From positions 3,006,000-3,069,999 of the forward strand of contig NW_008708986.1 of the NCBI RefSeq assembly GCF_000327385.1: 64,000 bases of DNA. The letters are read 5' to 3'. Positions within the stretch are counted from its first letter, which is position 1; every line of letters starts with the position of its first letter. The DNA is from Lottia gigantea (lineage: Eukaryota > Mollusca > Gastropoda > Lottiidae). Below the pieces are notes generated by a model. The model was not told the DNA's origin. It made no database searches and saw only the letters and a program-made list of their open reading frames with translations. Position numbers and translations under genes: made by a program. Below are positions 59,832 through 64,000 of the stretch, piece by piece.

Positions 59832-61040
59832 GTAAGTAAACCATTCATTTCCATTACTTTTCATAGTTATAAACAACGCCATATTGCCATATTATCTACA
59901 TAATTATTTACATGAATGTCTTTTCTCGAGAAGTTTAGTCAAATTGTTAATAATTTGAAAAGCGAAAGGCTATTCCTCTAAATTAATAATTTGTAATCTA
60001 CGGAATCTATCTCCGTAATATAGGACTAATTATTGTATATCCTGGGTAGAGCCGATTTACTTTAATGTTTTACTACGTGATTCTAACAATGCGATCTAAA
60101 TATTCTTCAGCTTAAGAACCATCATGGGATAATTCTACTTGGCTGTGTTCACAACGACACGTTGTCCCGTTTGACAAGGCTATGCTGTTTAATAAACTGT
60201 TCAAAGTCACGTGATCACATAGCAATCTGACAAAATAGTACCTGTAAACATGGCAACCATTAACTACTGTGATATGTTGCAGAGCGCTCACGAAACTTTT
60301 ATCGTGTGCCGTTAGTTGATCCATCTGAACGGGTGGTCGCTTCTGTCGAAACAGGCTTCCAAATCGGTATCGTGGCTCTTAAATGAAAGTAATAACACCA
60401 ATTATGATAAGAATAATATATCACTGAAGGATAAAGAAATAAAATGGGAAATAAAATTGAGTTATGAAAGTGGCTATATAAATGACCACTTCGGTCAGTA
60501 ACTATTTCCGGCTGATTGCTGTTGATAATGAGTTCTGAAAGTGAACCATGATAAATTAATGATTACATTTTGATGGTTACAACCGTCCGTTTTGCTGAAC
60601 ATGAAGAGTGAATAAAATGGCTTCCGTCTGTAAGGTGGTTTGATGTCCTACTCCCCCACACATCCTTGAGGATAATGCAGATTGTACTGTTAACTTCTTT
60701 TCAAATATTTGGATAAGCAACCCTCAGTTTCCAATCAATCCATTATGAAATAACTATATCTCATATACACGATGTTGGATATAACATAATAAAGTTTTGT
60801 AATAAATCTAATGGAAAACCCATTCACCGTCATAACAAAGATATATTAATACAATTCAAATGACAAAGTTCAAATATCAATTGGTTTCCATCGAAAGGTT
60901 TATGTCATTCAATATTTAAGAGCTAATGGAAAATGTAATATGATTTATTTTTAATAAACGTTTCAATTAAACTTATTATCATTAGAAGGCGTTGTGATTA
61001 GCGATTTTTTTTTCAGAAAATACCAAATTACCCGCTCTTT
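59832..61040. other. Probable intron of the 59668 gene; no exon recognised
   Basis: Contains a CACGTG E-box at about 60211 and overlapping frames on both strands at 60112-60501, none with domain support. Confidence 0.4.
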
Positions 61041-61050
61041 GCATTGTGGA

Positions 61051-61139
61051 TGGTGAGGACAATTAGTTGACTACCCAGCGTGGTGATGACATTTAGTTGA
61101 CTACCCAGCGTGGTGAGGACATTTAGTTGACTACCTAGC
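61051..61139 (+). repeat. Three-copy 30-bp tandem repeat
   Basis: GGTGAGGACATTTAGTTGAC then TACCCAGCGT, with a strict 30-bp spacing (unit markers at 61051, 61081 and 61111). Confidence 0.8.
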
Positions 61140-62060
61140 CGCATGCATGTATTATTTGAAATGAATGACAGTTTTTGATTTATTAAATGTATTAGTATTT
61201 ACATTCATTTACAACAATTATTGAGTTTGTTCGCTGATTAAGTTTGCAAAATAGATAACCAGCGCTTACTTTACTTGCAATTTGTTTTGACTTTGATAGT
61301 TAGATTTAATTTGATTCAAATTCCACACATTTGATAGATGAAAAGCCTGGAAATCGGCAGACGCGGACACACTTAAAAGATTCTGCTTCATATAATTGCT
61401 TTAAAGGTCTCAACTTGAGGGCAACGTCGTTAATTAGCAAATTGCTCAGGAGATTTGCCACAGGCCTTTTTTCCGGGACAAATCTAATCAAATTCAACTG
61501 AATATCTTTGAATTAATTCGTCGATTGGTGAAATAACTCATTTCGACCTGTGTCATAAATGATGACTTCATAAAATAATCATCCGGCAATCCTCAGCTGA
61601 ATCTGACTGAATAGAGAATTTCGTTGGGTCTTCTTGTGCGAGACTCTTTACTTCCGGTATTTAGCAGTGATTTGTCAAATGAATAATGATATATTTTGTT
61701 ATTACTTTGAATACATATCTTACGGATGTTTTGTTTTCATTGATTTTGTTTACAAACACCAATAGTCCTGAACGACCAGAGAATTAGAATTGTACCAAAT
61801 TGAAACTTTTGTCTTAATATCTTGTCCAGATACTTGTAAGACCTTTTGTACAAATATATTTGTTTTAGAAACATAAACAAGAGCAGTCCGATATGTTTTC
61901 AGATGGAATAAATATTTATGAAACTATGAAAGCTAAACGTATATTGCTGTCCTTACAACTTTGGGTTAAGATTCAATGTATTCAAAGGCACCACTTAACT
62001 GAAACTCAAAAATGCGGAAATCACTATCAAGCTGCATGCATTACTGAATCCTACAACGAC
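61140..62060. other. No gene recognised
   Basis: AT-rich DNA between two tandem arrays; no supported exon. Confidence 0.45.
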
Positions 62061-62069
62061 TTAACAACA

Positions 62070-62515
62070 CAAGTCCTCTACAACAAATCATACCCACAAC
62101 ACCTCAACAACACCTCATCTACAAAGTCTTAAACTATACCTAAAACACCCCAACACCTCAACAACACCTCATCTACAGAGTCTTAAACCATACCTACAAC
62201 ACCCTAACACCTAAACATCACCTCATCTACAAAGTCTTAAACCATACCTACAACACATCAACGCCTCAACAACACCTCATCTACAAACTCTTAAATCATA
62301 CCTAAAACACCCCAGCGCCTCAACAACACCTCATCTACAAAGTCTTAAACCATACCTACAACACCCTAACACCTCAACAACATTAGTCTTCTACAACTTC
62401 TCAAACCATACCTACAACATCCTACAACACGTCAACATCATCAGTCTTCTACAACTTCTCAAACCATACCTACAACATCCTACAAAACCTCAACAACATC
62501 AGTCCTCTACAACAT
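62070..62515 (+). repeat. Minisatellite, 54-bp unit
   Basis: CCTCATCTAC recurs at 62113, 62167, 62221, 62275 and 62329, exactly 54 bp apart. The unit includes ACACCTCAACAACACCTCAT, CTACAAAGTCTTAAACCATA and CCTACAACACC. After 62380 a shorter variant (CTTCTACAACTTCTCAAACC) takes over. The array is very poor in G on the plus strand. Confidence 0.88.
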
Positions 62516-62519
62516 CCCA

Positions 62520-63250
62520 AAACTAGTTTCATTTCGTGTAAATATGGAATCAGACCTTAATTGTCGGATTTTAACAAAATGAACACATAAAAAATTCACA
62601 GAAAACGTAATTTTGAAAAATTGTATTAAAATAATTACATAAAGCTCAGGTCTCTATTGGGAAAAGTATCTGTTTTGATAAGTTTGAGTTATGTCTAAAA
62701 TAGTGCAAGGCAATATTGGTAAAAGCAAAATGAAATTTTCCTATTTGGGATAAAGTAATCCTGTTATTTATGGAACTTGAGCTATGACTTAATTCAACTC
62801 CATTCGCTTGATTGCGTGTCTTAATATTATTTGACATTGTTGAAATTCGAATTTGAGATTTTTTCCATTCCGAAATAGTTTTTATTTAAATCTTATTTCC
62901 GTAAATGACATGATCGTGTGAGAAACTTTGCTGAAATTCAATTCCCTGGCTGTCTAAAAACATCCACACCGATTTCCTTTTACATTATTCTTTATCTCAT
63001 AAGTAAGGGTCATAATGAGTTTAAACTAGATCTAATCGATTTGGGATTTGTTGTCAATAGTTCAGCAACAAAATATCCATATTGCATGTTTTGCTAATTG
63101 ACATTTTGTTTCATTATGTTCATTTCTGATTTAGGTTAATTCGTCCCATATTTATGCCATTAGTCTTGTTCGTCACCAATAAATCCATTATTCCCTCGTC
63201 TTTTTTATGTTTTCAACCCGCTTATTCAATCTCACCAATACCGTGATGTT
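62520..63250. other. No gene recognised
   Basis: AT-rich DNA; nothing supported. Confidence 0.45.
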
Positions 63251-63254
63251 ATTA

Positions 63255-64000
63255 GTTTCATCATGTAGACCTGTTATATTATATAGAAAGATTCATCATA
63301 TCCACCTGTTATATTACATCTATAGTTTCATCATATCTATAGTTTCATCATATCCACCTGTTATATTATATCTATAGTTTCACCATGTCCACCTGTTTTA
63401 TCACATCTATAGTTTCATCATTATTATCCAACTGTTATATCATATCTATAGTTTCATCATGAACTTCTGTTTTATCATATCTATAGTTTTATCATGTCCA
63501 CCTGTTATATTATATCTATAGTTTCGTCATGTACATCTGTTTTATTATATCTCTAGTTTCATCATAGCCAACTGTTATATTATATCTCTAGTTTCATCAT
63601 GTCCATCTGTAATATTATATCTCTAGTTTCATCATGTACATATGTTATATTATATAGAAAGATTCATCATATCAACCTGTTATTTTATATCTATAGTTTC
63701 ATCATATCCAACTGTTATATTATATCTCTAGTTTCATCATGTCCATCTGTAATATTATATCTCTAGTTTCATCATGTACATATGTTATATTATATAGAAA
63801 GATTCATCATATCAACCTGTTATTTTATATCTATAGTTTCATCATATCCAACTGTTATATTATATCTCTAGTTTCATCATGTCCATCTGTAATATTATAT
63901 CTCTAGTTTCATCATGTACATCTGTTTTATTATATCTCTAGTTTCATCATGTCCATCTGTTATATTATATCTCTAGTTTCGTCATGTACATCCTGTTTAT
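63255..64000 (+). repeat. Minisatellite, 35-bp unit with 140-bp higher order, runs off the right edge
   Basis: The unit is CTGTTATATTATATCTATAG then TTTCATCATGTCCAC. GTCCATCTGTAATATTATAT recurs at 63601, 63741 and 63881, exactly 140 bp apart, and the four units between are copied in order. The right half of the array is therefore built from a four-unit block. The array continues past the window. Confidence 0.88.

Noticed and set aside
60112-60324. Minus-strand 70-codon frame opposite the putative intron
   Set aside because: No recognisable motif, and it overlaps another open frame on the plus strand; kept only as a note.
61051-64000. Possible CRISPR-like array of short direct repeats
   Set aside because: The units are contiguous tandem repeats with no unique spacers, in an animal genome.

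Overview
This is AT-rich, intron-rich animal DNA. The gene content (a Cys-loop anion channel and raftlin-like genes, both with canonical GT-AG introns) is metazoan. The dispersed repeats suggest a mollusc, probably a gastropod: three copies or parts carry GGACGGAC-type tails, ATACGCCC ends and the 'fear of tandem aacttgaccaagat-type' body that is common in aquatic mollusc genomes. The species assignment is inference.

Layout. 1-3494 (minus) is a Jockey-like LINE that runs off the left edge; its ORF2 is open for 593 codons, its ORF1 is frame-broken, and a 77-bp tandem array precedes it. 3803-4525 (minus) is a fossil gag piece of a Ty3/Gypsy-type element. Two raftlin-like genes follow in tandem on the plus strand: copy A (5074-6575, homology to 6701, probably a pseudogene) and copy B (10504-12014, intact, 383 residues). 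From 13399 to 25519 on the minus strand, seven exons in perfect phase register give 342 residues of a glycine-receptor/GluCl-like Cys-loop chloride channel, from the signal peptide through TM3. The TM4 exon was not found.

The rest is mostly intron or intergenic DNA filled with repeats: a MITE family with a 9-bp target duplication (16115, 21457, 22269, 22774, 29126), a 1.65-kb foldback element with a 6-bp target duplication (35889-37540), a large inverted-repeat element (34820-35526), a 448-bp MITE (8409-8856) with a second interrupted copy (41171-42247), and several minisatellites (periods 139, 27/29, 42, 30, 54 and 35 bp). At 59668-59831 a plus-strand exon with good splice and start signals probably opens another gene that I could not identify.

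I see no tRNA, rRNA, CRISPR array or bacterial-type operon. No wholly new system is evident. The most useful leads are the channel with its unusual pore residue and missing last exon, the raftlin duplication in which almost every indel keeps frame, the foldback element family, and a cluster of near-palindromic TGTCAAATGACA sites.
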